A stretch of 12,601 bases of DNA from Competibacteraceae bacterium UBA2792 (lineage in GTDB: Bacteria > Pseudomonadota > Gammaproteobacteria > Competibacterales > Competibacteraceae): contig DEHU01000176.1 in assembly GCA_002352125.1 (NCBI GenBank), forward strand, positions 3,101 through 15,701, read 5' to 3'. This document shows positions 7,180 through 12,601 of the stretch, piece after piece. A program made the position numbers and the translations under genes. How positions within the stretch are numbered: position 1 is the first letter of the stretch; each line of letters opens with the position of its first letter. The notes under the pieces are model-generated. The model worked only from the letters and a program-made list of their open reading frames with translations, was not told the DNA's origin and ran no database searches.

Positions 7180-7374
7180 TCAATCATCGTCGGCAGACTG
7201 CAAGTATACTGTCACATCGTAGCGTTCGCGCGGATACAATACTCGCGCTTCCCGATAGGCTTCATCTTCGTCGCGGGCGGCCACCGTATCCGCGATGCTC
7301 GCGCCACCTTCTATCGGTGTGGCATAGACCAAATATAGAGTCGGACGACATCTGGCTGGCTTTTGTTCGCGCAT
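7180..7374 (-). CDS. Small hypothetical protein, 64 residues
   Basis: Unrecognised cytosolic protein with a basic start (MREQKPARCR), a short hydrophobic strand (TLYLVYATP, residues 12-20), a middle with EDEAYREARVLYP and an acidic C-terminus (SADDD). The order strand, polar segment, helix, strand (RYDVTVYLQ) suggests one small alpha/beta fold. ATG 7374 is chosen because GAGGGG lies about 8 bp before it; ATGs at 7389 and 7434 in the same frame are less likely. The stop overlaps the longest possible start of the GGDEF gene by the sequence TTGA, and the two are probably co-transcribed. It may modulate the cyclase, but that is only inferred from position. Confidence 0.65.
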   Translation of the reverse strand: MREQKPARCRPTLYLVYATPIEGGASIADTVAARDEDEAYREARVLYPRERYDVTVYLQSADDD

Positions 7375-7752
7375 GGGGAGCCCCCTCATCACGGTCGGTG
7401 TCCTTCCCTGAACAAGAGCAAGTCGATACCGCAAGTATGTACCACAATGCCTTGATGCCCAAACCGATTAAGCTCGATCAGCAACTAAAAAATCAATTTT
7501 TGGAAGCCGTTGGCCGGCAACCGGGAATTGGGGTTTGCGGAAGCGAGGAAACTGGCGCTTATCCGGTCGAACCTATCGACGCTGTGCGATCCGGTGGCGA
7601 TCACCGAAATCCCGATGTATCGTTGATACCTACCGCATCGATAGAAATGCGCTCGATAAAAATCGAGACCGGTCGTCGCGTCACCAACCGCGACACTGGC
7701 AACGCTAACGGCGGCGGCGGTACGGTCGCCACGCCAAATTGGTCGCAGCCGA
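7375..7752. other. Region between small genes, holding one apparently broken plus-strand frame
   Basis: 378 bp between two minus-strand small genes. It contains the plus-strand frame described at 7455-7626. The remainder (7627-7752) holds nothing I can support beyond the promoter region expected for the minus-strand cluster at 7375-7454. Confidence 0.4.
7455..7626 (+). pseudogene. Small plus-strand ORF apparently interrupted by one extra G
   Basis: From ATG 7455 the frame reads MPKPIKLDQQLKNQFLEAVG then RQPGI. At GGGG (7530-7533) the coding look moves to the next frame: GFAEARKLALIRSNLSTLCD, then PVAITEIPMYR and TGA at 7624-7626. Removing one G joins the two into a protein of about 57 residues with helical, amphipathic composition. 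An upstream ATG at 7437 is also in frame. No good ribosome site is visible. Either the gene is broken or the G-run is miscounted in the assembly. Unrecognised function; the evidence is only the composition on both sides of the break. Confidence 0.35.
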
Positions 7753-7947
7753 TTATTTTCCGTCCTTGCGGCCCGGATCGGCGCGGCCACCGCCGCGTCG
7801 CGCCGGGCGCGGTGGCCGGTTTTTGGTTTCGTCGCTAAAGCGAAAGCGGCCAGCCAACACGCATCCCTTCATGCCCGGATCGCAAGACCGCCCCTGAACA
7901 TGTTGGCAGGTTCCATTCAATTCGTGCGGACAACCCCAACCGCTCAT
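7753..7947 (-). CDS. Small four-cysteine protein (CPHE...C...C..GMKGC)
   Basis: A 64-residue cytosolic protein. The first half holds MSGWGCPHELNGTCQ and CDPGMKGCVLAGRFRF, with Cys6, Cys14, Cys22 and Cys29 and His8 spaced as in a small metal-binding or disulfide knuckle. The pattern CPHE-x(n)-C-x(7)-C-DPGMKGCVL-GRF is familiar to me from uncharacterised short proteins of gammaproteobacteria, but I cannot name a family. The second half (45-64) is a basic Pro/Arg/Gly-rich tail that could touch nucleic acid. ATG 7947 is preceded by GGGGGA with 7-bp spacing, so the longer frame from 7980 is not needed. A terminator hairpin (7988-8009) separates it from the next gene on the same strand. Function unknown. 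Confidence 0.75.
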   Translation of the reverse strand: MSGWGCPHELNGTCQHVQGRSCDPGMKGCVLAGRFRFSDETKNRPPRPARRGGGRADPGRKDGK

Positions 7948-7987
7948 CAATTTTCCCCCGCTTCGATTGAACCCCAACAAAACGAGC

Positions 7988-8009
7988 GGCCACTCGCTTG
8001 CGAGTGGCC
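7988..8009 (-). terminator. Rho-independent terminator for the minus-strand gene at 8124-8510
   Basis: GGCCACTCGC-TT-GCGAGTGGCC is a perfect inverted repeat (9-10 bp stem, minimal loop). Read on the minus strand it is followed by GCTCG and a T-rich tail TTTTGTT. It lies 115 bp after the stop of the Arg-Pro-Asp repeat protein and just before the ribosome site of the four-Cys gene. Confidence 0.6.
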
Positions 8010-8123
8010 TTCCGGCAACTGACGGCAGAAGGCGAAATCCCGATAGCCTCCCGCCGCCTAATCGACCAATCGATCTCCAGCCCGCGCGAAATCCACGAGC
8101 ATTTTTACGTTTGGTTGGCCGAG

Positions 8124-8510
8124 CTATTGCCGCTGGTAATAATCTGCTCCGCCAGGCATAACGGGAACGGTTATCGATCCTTTCGATGGGCGATCCGGAC
8201 GCTCCGGACGCTCCGGACGATCCGGGCGATCCGGACGATCCGGGCGATCCGGGCGATCCGGGCGATCCGGGCGATCCGGGCGATCCGGGCGTTGGGTGCC
8301 ATTATCCTTGGACGAACGCCGCTGCAAACGTTGCGCGGCTTGATCGCCGTAACGCTGGCGAGTTAGATCGACATTCGGGCCGGACTTATCGCGACAAATC
8401 TGCTTTTCGTCGTCGCACTTGCTGCCCTGACCTTGGGCGATCACCAGCGGCGCCTGGCCGATCAGCACCAACGCACCCAACGCCACGACCGTTTTCGCGA
8501 ATTTTATCAT
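8124..8510 (-). CDS. Secreted protein with Arg-Pro-Asp tandem repeat
   Basis: A 128-residue predicted exported protein. Residues 1-25 are a signal peptide (MIKFAK, hydrophobic TVVALGALVLIGQAPLVIA, cleavage near Ala25). The mature part starts QGQGSKCDDEKQICRDK with two cysteines, Cys32 and Cys39, that could form a small disulfide loop. Residues about 74-108 consist of RPD repeats, two of them changed to RPE, giving a stiff, highly charged Pro-rich rod. The last 20 residues (GSITVPVMPGGADYYQRQ) end in a Tyr/Arg/Gln tail. GGAGG sits 5 bp before ATG 8510, which decides this start over the in-frame ATG at 8612. Proline-rich charged repeats often span the periplasm or bind polyanions, but no function is known here. 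A hairpin lies just upstream of the ribosome site. Confidence 0.72.
   Translation of the reverse strand: MIKFAKTVVALGALVLIGQAPLVIAQGQGSKCDDEKQICRDKSGPNVDLTRQRYGDQAAQRLQRRSSKDNGTQRPDRPDRPDRPDRPDRPDRPDRPDRPERPERPDRPSKGSITVPVMPGGADYYQRQ
8191..8289. repeat. 9-bp tandem repeat, eleven copies
   Basis: Eleven head-to-tail copies of the 9-mer CGATCCGGG or its variants CGATCCGGA and CGCTCCGGA. On the minus strand it encodes the Arg-Pro-Asp/Glu repeat. Nine of the eleven units contain GATC. Copies at 8236-8289 are identical, suggesting recent expansion. Confidence 0.97.
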
Positions 8511-8520
8511 CTCAACCTCC

Positions 8521-8535
8521 AGGCTCCCCGAGCCT
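8521..8535 (-). promoter_or_regulatory. Leader hairpin next to ribosome site
   Basis: AGGCTC-CCC-GAGCCT is a perfect 6-bp stem with a 3-nt loop. In the minus-strand transcript it ends directly before GGAGG of the repeat-protein gene, so it could affect translation or mRNA stability. Confidence 0.35.
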
Positions 8536-8640
8536 TGTTCCGAGTGGTCTTCATACTCTACGCCGGCCAACGGCTGCACCGCAGCCAGCTTGGCGGCCAT
8601 GTTGTGAAGCAAGCTATTAACGTTAGCTGAACGTCGGCCA

Positions 8641-8682
8641 TCCGGTGAATTCTGGATGAGTTCCGGATGAATTCTGGACGGA
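8641..8682. repeat. Imperfect 21-bp direct repeat upstream of pat
   Basis: Two adjacent copies, 8641-8661 and 8662-8682, share TCCGG, TGAATTCTGGA and nearby bases with one insertion and a few changes. Each contains the palindrome GAATTC. They lie about 175-215 bp before the Pat start codon and could be paired regulator-binding sites. Confidence 0.6.
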
Positions 8683-8854
8683 TCCCGCGCAGCCGCCAGC
8701 CGGTATGTTGCTATTATCGCAGTTTTAGCCGAAAGTCGCTGGAAGCCAACCTCTCCGCCGTTTTAACGCTGGCCGTGGAGCGATCATCGGCATCGTGGAC
8801 CACGCCGGCCGCGCGCTTCAGCATATCGAACATCCCAAGCGACCCGCTTTATTT

Positions 8855-11497
8855 ATGACCATACGAAACTTAGATGCTCTATTCAAACCCGATGCAATTG
8901 CGTTGGTTGGCGGTAGCGACAGCGACGCGATTATTGCCCGCAACCTGATGAAAAGCGGTTTCAAAGGCCCCATCATGCCGGTGGATTCCGCGCGATGGGC
9001 GCTGGAAGGGGCCATCGCGTACCGCGACATCGCCAGCTTGCCTTTACCTCCAACGCTCGCGGTCATCACCCGGCCGCTCGCGGAAACACCGGAGTTGATC
9101 CGGCAGTTGGGCGAACGCGGCGTGCGGGCGGCGGTGCTCGTCAACGAGACGCGAGGTATTCCGCAAAACGAACGCGAAGCGCTGTTTCGGGCGATCCTCG
9201 ACGCCGCCAAACCTTACTTGCTGCGGGTGCTGGGACCTGGCTCTCAAGGCATCAACGTACCGCTTTCCAACCTCAACGTCAGCCTCAACCACCAGCCGCT
9301 GTTGCCCGGCCAAATCGCTTTTATCAGCGAATCCGGCACCATCGGCCAAACCGCTCTCGATATCGGCAACTACTACGGTTTTGGGTTCAGCCACCTGATC
9401 CATCTGGGCGACGGCCTCGATGTGGATCTGGCCGATATTCTCGATTACTTGGCCGGCGATTACCGGGTTCGAGCTATCCTGCTGTACCTGGAGCAAATCG
9501 GCGACGCGCGCAAATTCATGTCGGCAGCGCGACGCGTGGCACGCACCAAACCGGTCATCGTGCTGAAACCGCACCGCTACCCGGAAGAACCAAACGACGC
9601 GGTGTACGATGCAGCTTTTCGCCGTGCCGGTCTATTGCGAGTCGAAGACAGCGACGAGCTGATGCAAATGGTCGAAGTGCTCAAAGCGGCCAAGCTGGTC
9701 AACAACGACCGCTTGGCCATTCTCGGCAACAGTTCCAGCATGAGCTTGCTGGCGACGGATACCCTCTATCGTTTCGGCGGGCGGCTGGCGCAATTTTCCG
9801 AAGCCACTCAGGAGGGGCTGGCCGATCTGATCGAATCCAGCACCCTCCCCAATCCGCTCGATCTCGGCGATCAGGCCGACGATAAAGACTACAGCCGGGC
9901 GCTGGATTTTTTGCTCGCCGATCCGGGCGTGGATGGCGTCCTGGTCATCAAAACGCCCAGCGCCTTCGGCAAAACGACCGCAGTGGCCGACACCTTGATC
10001 CAGCGTCTCGCCGGCAGCCGTCGCTGCATCATCGCCAGCTTTCCGGGCCCTCAAACCGGCGCGGAAGCGCGCCGGCGATTGCTGGAGCGACAAGTCCCCA
10101 CCTACGAAACGGCCAGAGGCGCAGTACAAGCGTTTATGCGCATCGTGCAGTACAAGCGCAACCAATCGCTGCTGATGGAGACGCCGCCGTCCCTGCCGGA
10201 AGAATTCACCCCCGACGTGGCGGCGGCCAAGGCCGTGATCGCCAAAGCGCTGGCTGGCGGCCGTCATCACCTCGACGAGTACGAGACGATGCAGTTGCTG
10301 ACCGCTTACGGCATTCCGGTCGCGGAAACGCTGATGGCTCGCTCTCCCGACGAGGTCGCCGAAGCTGCCGCCCGCCTGAACCAGTCCGTTGCGCTGAAAA
10401 TCGTCTCGCCCGATATTGCCGCCAAGTCGCAAGTCGGCGGAGTCGTCCGCTACCTGAGCACACCGGATGCGGCCCGGGAAGCGGCGATCGAGATGTTGGC
10501 GCAATTGCACGGCGTGGCGCCGGCAGCGAGAGTCGATGGTTTCGTGCTGCAACCGATGGTAGCCCGAGACGGCTCTTACGAGCTGACCGTGGGGGTCCGT
10601 TCCGGCGAGCGGTTCGGACCGGTGATTTATTTCGGGCAGGGTGGCACCGAAGCCGAAGTGATCGACGATTTCGCCTTCGGCCTGCCGCCGCTCAACATGC
10701 ATCTGGCGCGCGAGATCATGGCGCAGACCCGCATCTACCAGCGACTGCGCTACAGCCTGCTGCGCCGCGCCAACCTGAACGCCCTGACTCTGACGCTGGT
10801 CAAGATCTCGCAAATGATCGTCGATCTGGACGCGCTGGTCGAGCTGCACATCAATCCGCTGTGGGTGAACGTGCGGGGAGTCGTGGCGCTGGACGCCAGA
10901 GTACAACTGGTGCCGGCCAACGGCATCCCGCGCCATCTGGCGATCCGGCCTTATCCCAAGGCATTGGAGGAAATCATCGTTTTGTCCAACGGGCGGGCGC
11001 TGCAACTGCGCCCGGTCTTGCCCGAGGACGAGCCGTCGTTGCAGGCTCTGGTGTCGCGGGCTTCGCCCGAGGATTTGCGGCGGCGCTTTTTCCAGCCGAT
11101 CCGCGAACTTTCGCACGAGTTGGCAGCGACGCTGACCCAGATCGACTACGACCGGGAAATGGCGCTGGTGGCAGCCGATCCCGGCATCCCCGGCAAAGCC
11201 GGAATTTATGGTATCGCCAACCTCGGCGCCGATCCGGACAACGACCGGGCGGAGTATTCGATCATCGTGGACCGGGCGCTGATGGGTCTGGGTTTGGGTA
11301 ACCTGCTAGTGCGGCGCATCATCGCCTACGCCCGAGCGCGCGGGATCGGCGAAATCTACGGCGAAGTGCTGCAAGAGAACAAACCGATGCTGCAACTGAG
11401 CCGGACGCTGGGGTTTGCCATTCACTCCGATCCCGACGACCCGGGCTTGAAACATGTTATGCTGAAGCTTCACGACGTAGGCTTATCCGCAGGGTGA
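8855..11497 (+). CDS. pat: Pat-like protein lysine acetyltransferase (CoA-ligase-like domains plus C-terminal GNAT)
   Basis: An 880-residue protein with the architecture of bacterial Pat/YfiQ, which acetylates lysines of enzymes such as acetyl-CoA synthetase using acetyl-CoA. Residues 1-130 form the CoA-binding Rossmann domain (MTIRNLDALFKPDAIALVGG). Residues about 150-440 are succinyl-CoA-ligase-like (FISESGTIGQ; VIVLKPH followed by YDAAFRRAGLLRVED). Residues about 450-690 are an ATP-grasp-like domain (LKIVSPDIAAKSQVGGVV at 513-530). Residues about 704-880 are GNAT, starting LSNGRALQLRPVLPEDE; AEYSIIV places the likely catalytic Glu800, and GLGLG at 811-815 is the acetyl-CoA pyrophosphate loop. 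The phosphohistidine loop of true ADP-forming ligases is missing (short PHRYPEEPNDA segment), so ligase activity is doubtful, as in Pat. ATG 8855 fits the family start; the ribosome site is weak. The receiver gene follows after 15 bp, likely one operon. Confidence 0.88.
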   Translation: MTIRNLDALFKPDAIALVGGSDSDAIIARNLMKSGFKGPIMPVDSARWALEGAIAYRDIASLPLPPTLAVITRPLAETPELIRQLGERGVRAAVLVNETRGIPQNEREALFRAILDAAKPYLLRVLGPGSQGINVPLSNLNVSLNHQPLLPGQIAFISESGTIGQTALDIGNYYGFGFSHLIHLGDGLDVDLADILDYLAGDYRVRAILLYLEQIGDARKFMSAARRVARTKPVIVLKPHRYPEEPNDAVYDAAFRRAGLLRVEDSDELMQMVEVLKAAKLVNNDRLAILGNSSSMSLLATDTLYRFGGRLAQFSEATQEGLADLIESSTLPNPLDLGDQADDKDYSRALDFLLADPGVDGVLVIKTPSAFGKTTAVADTLIQRLAGSRRCIIASFPGPQTGAEARRRLLERQVPTYETARGAVQAFMRIVQYKRNQSLLMETPPSLPEEFTPDVAAAKAVIAKALAGGRHHLDEYETMQLLTAYGIPVAETLMARSPDEVAEAAARLNQSVALKIVSPDIAAKSQVGGVVRYLSTPDAAREAAIEMLAQLHGVAPAARVDGFVLQPMVARDGSYELTVGVRSGERFGPVIYFGQGGTEAEVIDDFAFGLPPLNMHLAREIMAQTRIYQRLRYSLLRRANLNALTLTLVKISQMIVDLDALVELHINPLWVNVRGVVALDARVQLVPANGIPRHLAIRPYPKALEEIIVLSNGRALQLRPVLPEDEPSLQALVSRASPEDLRRRFFQPIRELSHELAATLTQIDYDREMALVAADPGIPGKAGIYGIANLGADPDNDRAEYSIIVDRALMGLGLGNLLVRRIIAYARARGIGEIYGEVLQENKPMLQLSRTLGFAIHSDPDDPGLKHVMLKLHDVGLSAG

Positions 11498-11512
11498 ATT
11501 TTGGGTGAATCC

Positions 11513-11884
11513 ATGAGCGAAAAACGTCTTCTGGTCATCGACGACGAACCGGAAATCGGGGAATTCGTGCGCAAGGTGGCCACCGGCCTGGGTTACGAGG
11601 TACGAGTGACCACCGACGGCCACGCTTTCCAGAACGCCTATCACGAACTGCGCCCCACCACCATCGTGATGGACATGGTGATGCCCGAAATGGACGGCAA
11701 CGAGCTGGTTTTATGGCTGATGGAACAGCACTACGACGCCAACTTGATCATCATCACCGGCTACAATCCCGACTACGCCAAAGATGCTCGTCTGCTGGCA
11801 GAATTCAAAGGGTTGCGTTCGGTGATTACCCTCATCAAGCCCATCCGGCTGGACAAACTGCGCAAAGTGTTAAGCGACGGCTAA
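11513..11884 (+). CDS. Stand-alone response-regulator receiver protein
   Basis: A 123-residue CheY-like receiver with no output domain, acting as a phosphorylation-dependent switch in the cytosol. LLVIDDEPEIG carries the metal-binding Asp10 and Asp11, IVMDMVMPEMDG the phospho-acceptor Asp54 and the conserved MPxMDG loop, IIITGY the switch residue Thr82, and TLIKPI the conserved Lys109 before cis-Pro. All key residues are intact, so it should be phosphorylatable. ATG 11513 follows GGGTGA by about 6 bp; an in-frame TTG at 11501 with AGGGTG before it would add 4 residues. No histidine kinase is in the window. The 15-bp gap from the Pat-like gene suggests co-expression. What it binds is unknown: a kinase phosphorelay, or Pat itself, are possibilities. 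Confidence 0.9.
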   Translation: MSEKRLLVIDDEPEIGEFVRKVATGLGYEVRVTTDGHAFQNAYHELRPTTIVMDMVMPEMDGNELVLWLMEQHYDANLIIITGYNPDYAKDARLLAEFKGLRSVITLIKPIRLDKLRKVLSDG

Positions 11885-12232
11885 ACGGTCTGCTCGCAGC
11901 CTAGCGCCGGCGACCGCCGCGCGCTTCCGATCCCGGCCGGCGTGCCGCTCAACACCGCCGCGCAACTCTCGCCGAAGCGTGGCCGAGGTACCGCGCTCCA
12001 ATTGGAGCGCCGCCGGTTCTCAGGCCGCACGCGTCGAAGCGGCTTTGAAATAATCCGGTCTATCGGACCCAGCCTATCCCGGGCTCACGGATTGGGACGA
12101 GCTGCGGCGTTTTGCGGAAGCGTGCAGCGATAGCAAGACGCTTCGGCCCAAGGGCCGTAATTCGCTTGCACGTCGCGCCGATGCCAGCTATTTTTTTATG
12201 GTAGATACTCCTCTCGTTTTGCGGTCCGGATT
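11885..12232. other. Region without a confident gene
   Basis: About 350 bp after the receiver gene. One plus-strand frame is coding-like on both sides of a TAA at 12051-12053: SNWSAAGSQAARVEAALK before it and DPAYPGLTDWDELRRFAEAC after it. This could be a decayed gene remnant. There is no clear terminator after the receiver gene, and no RNA gene seen. Confidence 0.35.
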
Positions 12233-12234
12233 TT

Positions 12235-12601
12235 GTCAAAACGCCTACTATCGAAGAATTCTCCCGACTCTTCCCGCGCCCGGAGAAGGGGGCTTTCACG
12301 CAATTTCTTCGCTCTATCCAAAGCCTTAACGCAAGATTTCATCGGCCTCGACACGGGCTATCGGCTGGCCGACGGCCGGACGACCCGTCGTCACTATCTG
12401 GATTCCGCCGCTTCGACGCTGGCGTTGCGTTGCGCTCGCCACGTCGCCGACGAACTGCTACGCCATTACGCCAACACCCATAGCGAACTGCACTTTTCCG
12501 CCCGGATCGCCAGCCATGCCTACGACTGGGCGCACGCGCGGGTGCTGGATTTCGTCCAAGCCGACCCCGAGTGCTACACCGCTTTCTTCGCCGGCAGCGG
12601 C
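12235..12601 (+). CDS. Class-V aminotransferase family protein, N-terminal part, with apparent frameshift (runs off the right edge)
   Basis: PLP-dependent class-V aminotransferase/cysteine-desulfurase-fold protein. From 12338 the frame reads FIGLDTGYRLADGRTTRRHY then LDSAASTLALRCARHVADEL, NTHSELHFSARIASHAYDWA and TAFFAGSG at the edge. LDSAAST is the class-V N-terminal motif (compare LDNAATT), and AFFAGSG begins the PLP-phosphate loop. The upstream part in the neighbouring frame, KTPTIEEFSRLFPRPEKGAF then TQFLRSIQSLNARF (from 12238), looks like the natural N-terminus. The two join if one T is removed at TTT 12337-12339. No ATG begins the upstream frame after the TAG at 12202, so the start is uncertain; TTG 12233 is the nearest candidate in the downstream frame. 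The active-site Lys is outside the window. Substrate unknown. Confidence 0.7.

Larger units (their letters stand above)
8511..8854. other. Divergent intergenic region before the Pat gene
   Basis: 344 bp between the divergent starts of the repeat protein (minus) and the Pat-like gene (plus). It holds a hairpin at 8521-8535 and a 21-bp imperfect direct repeat at 8641-8682. The Pat frame is open back to a GTG at 8795 without family resemblance. No convincing promoter boxes or CRP-type site (TGTGA-N6-TCACA) were seen. Confidence 0.5.

Noticed and set aside
8191..8289. CRISPR-like array
   Set aside because: Units are 9 bp with no spacers; it is a coding tandem repeat.
7998..8366. Plus-strand frame starting inside the terminator hairpin
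   Set aside because: Starts at TTG without ribosome site, overlaps the hairpin and the repeat gene antisense, and ends in repeat-derived Arg/Ile-rich sequence.
8186..8620. Plus-strand Asp-Pro-Gly repeat protein
   Set aside because: Antisense reading of the same 9-bp repeat; the minus-strand frame has a signal peptide and strong ribosome site, the plus one has neither.
8795..8854. Longer N-terminus for the Pat-like protein from GTG 8795
   Set aside because: The added 20 residues do not resemble the family, and MTIRNLDALFKP is a typical family start.
9632..11116. Long open frame (494 codons) on the minus strand
   Set aside because: It is antisense to the Pat-like gene, is rich in Arg/Gln/His with no domain pattern, and is explained by high GC at the third codon position of the real gene.

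Overview
The window looks like a chromosomal stretch from a moderately GC-rich gammaproteobacterium. The basis is the Pat-type acetyltransferase architecture, good Shine-Dalgarno sites and the small accessory proteins; no rRNA, tRNA or species-specific marker is present, so the assignment is tentative. I see no CRISPR array, insertion sequence, integrase or phage gene. I do not find a clear new multi-gene system. The points of interest are small secreted or Cys-rich proteins, coding tandem repeats, a Pat/receiver gene pair and three places where a reading frame appears to break.

Left part (1-1891): the N-terminal part of an SDR oxidoreductase runs leftward off the window edge. It is divergent from a DJ-1/PfpI-type protein, which converges on a small secreted protein carrying two GFNDRS motifs. 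An AT-rich intergenic region follows.

Centre-left (1892-5433): a sodium:solute symporter (minus) is divergent from a PfkB-type sugar/nucleoside kinase (plus) that most likely starts at TTG. After it come two small plus-strand frames; the second contains three copies of an 18-bp repeat read as PEMAFN.

Centre (5434-8510, mostly minus strand): reading leftward there is a small secreted protein with an Arg-Pro-Asp repeat, a hairpin terminator, a four-Cys small protein, a small unknown protein, a GGDEF diguanylate cyclase and a SYLF-like lipoprotein. The last three lie close enough to be co-transcribed. A small plus-strand frame at 7455-7626 is apparently broken by one extra G.

Right part (8855-12601): a Pat-like protein (CoA-ligase-like domains plus a C-terminal GNAT acetyltransferase) is followed 15 bp later by a stand-alone receiver protein, probably one operon linking lysine acetylation with phosphorelay signalling. 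After about 350 bp without a confident gene, a class-V aminotransferase begins; its N-terminus appears to be in two frames and it runs off the right edge.
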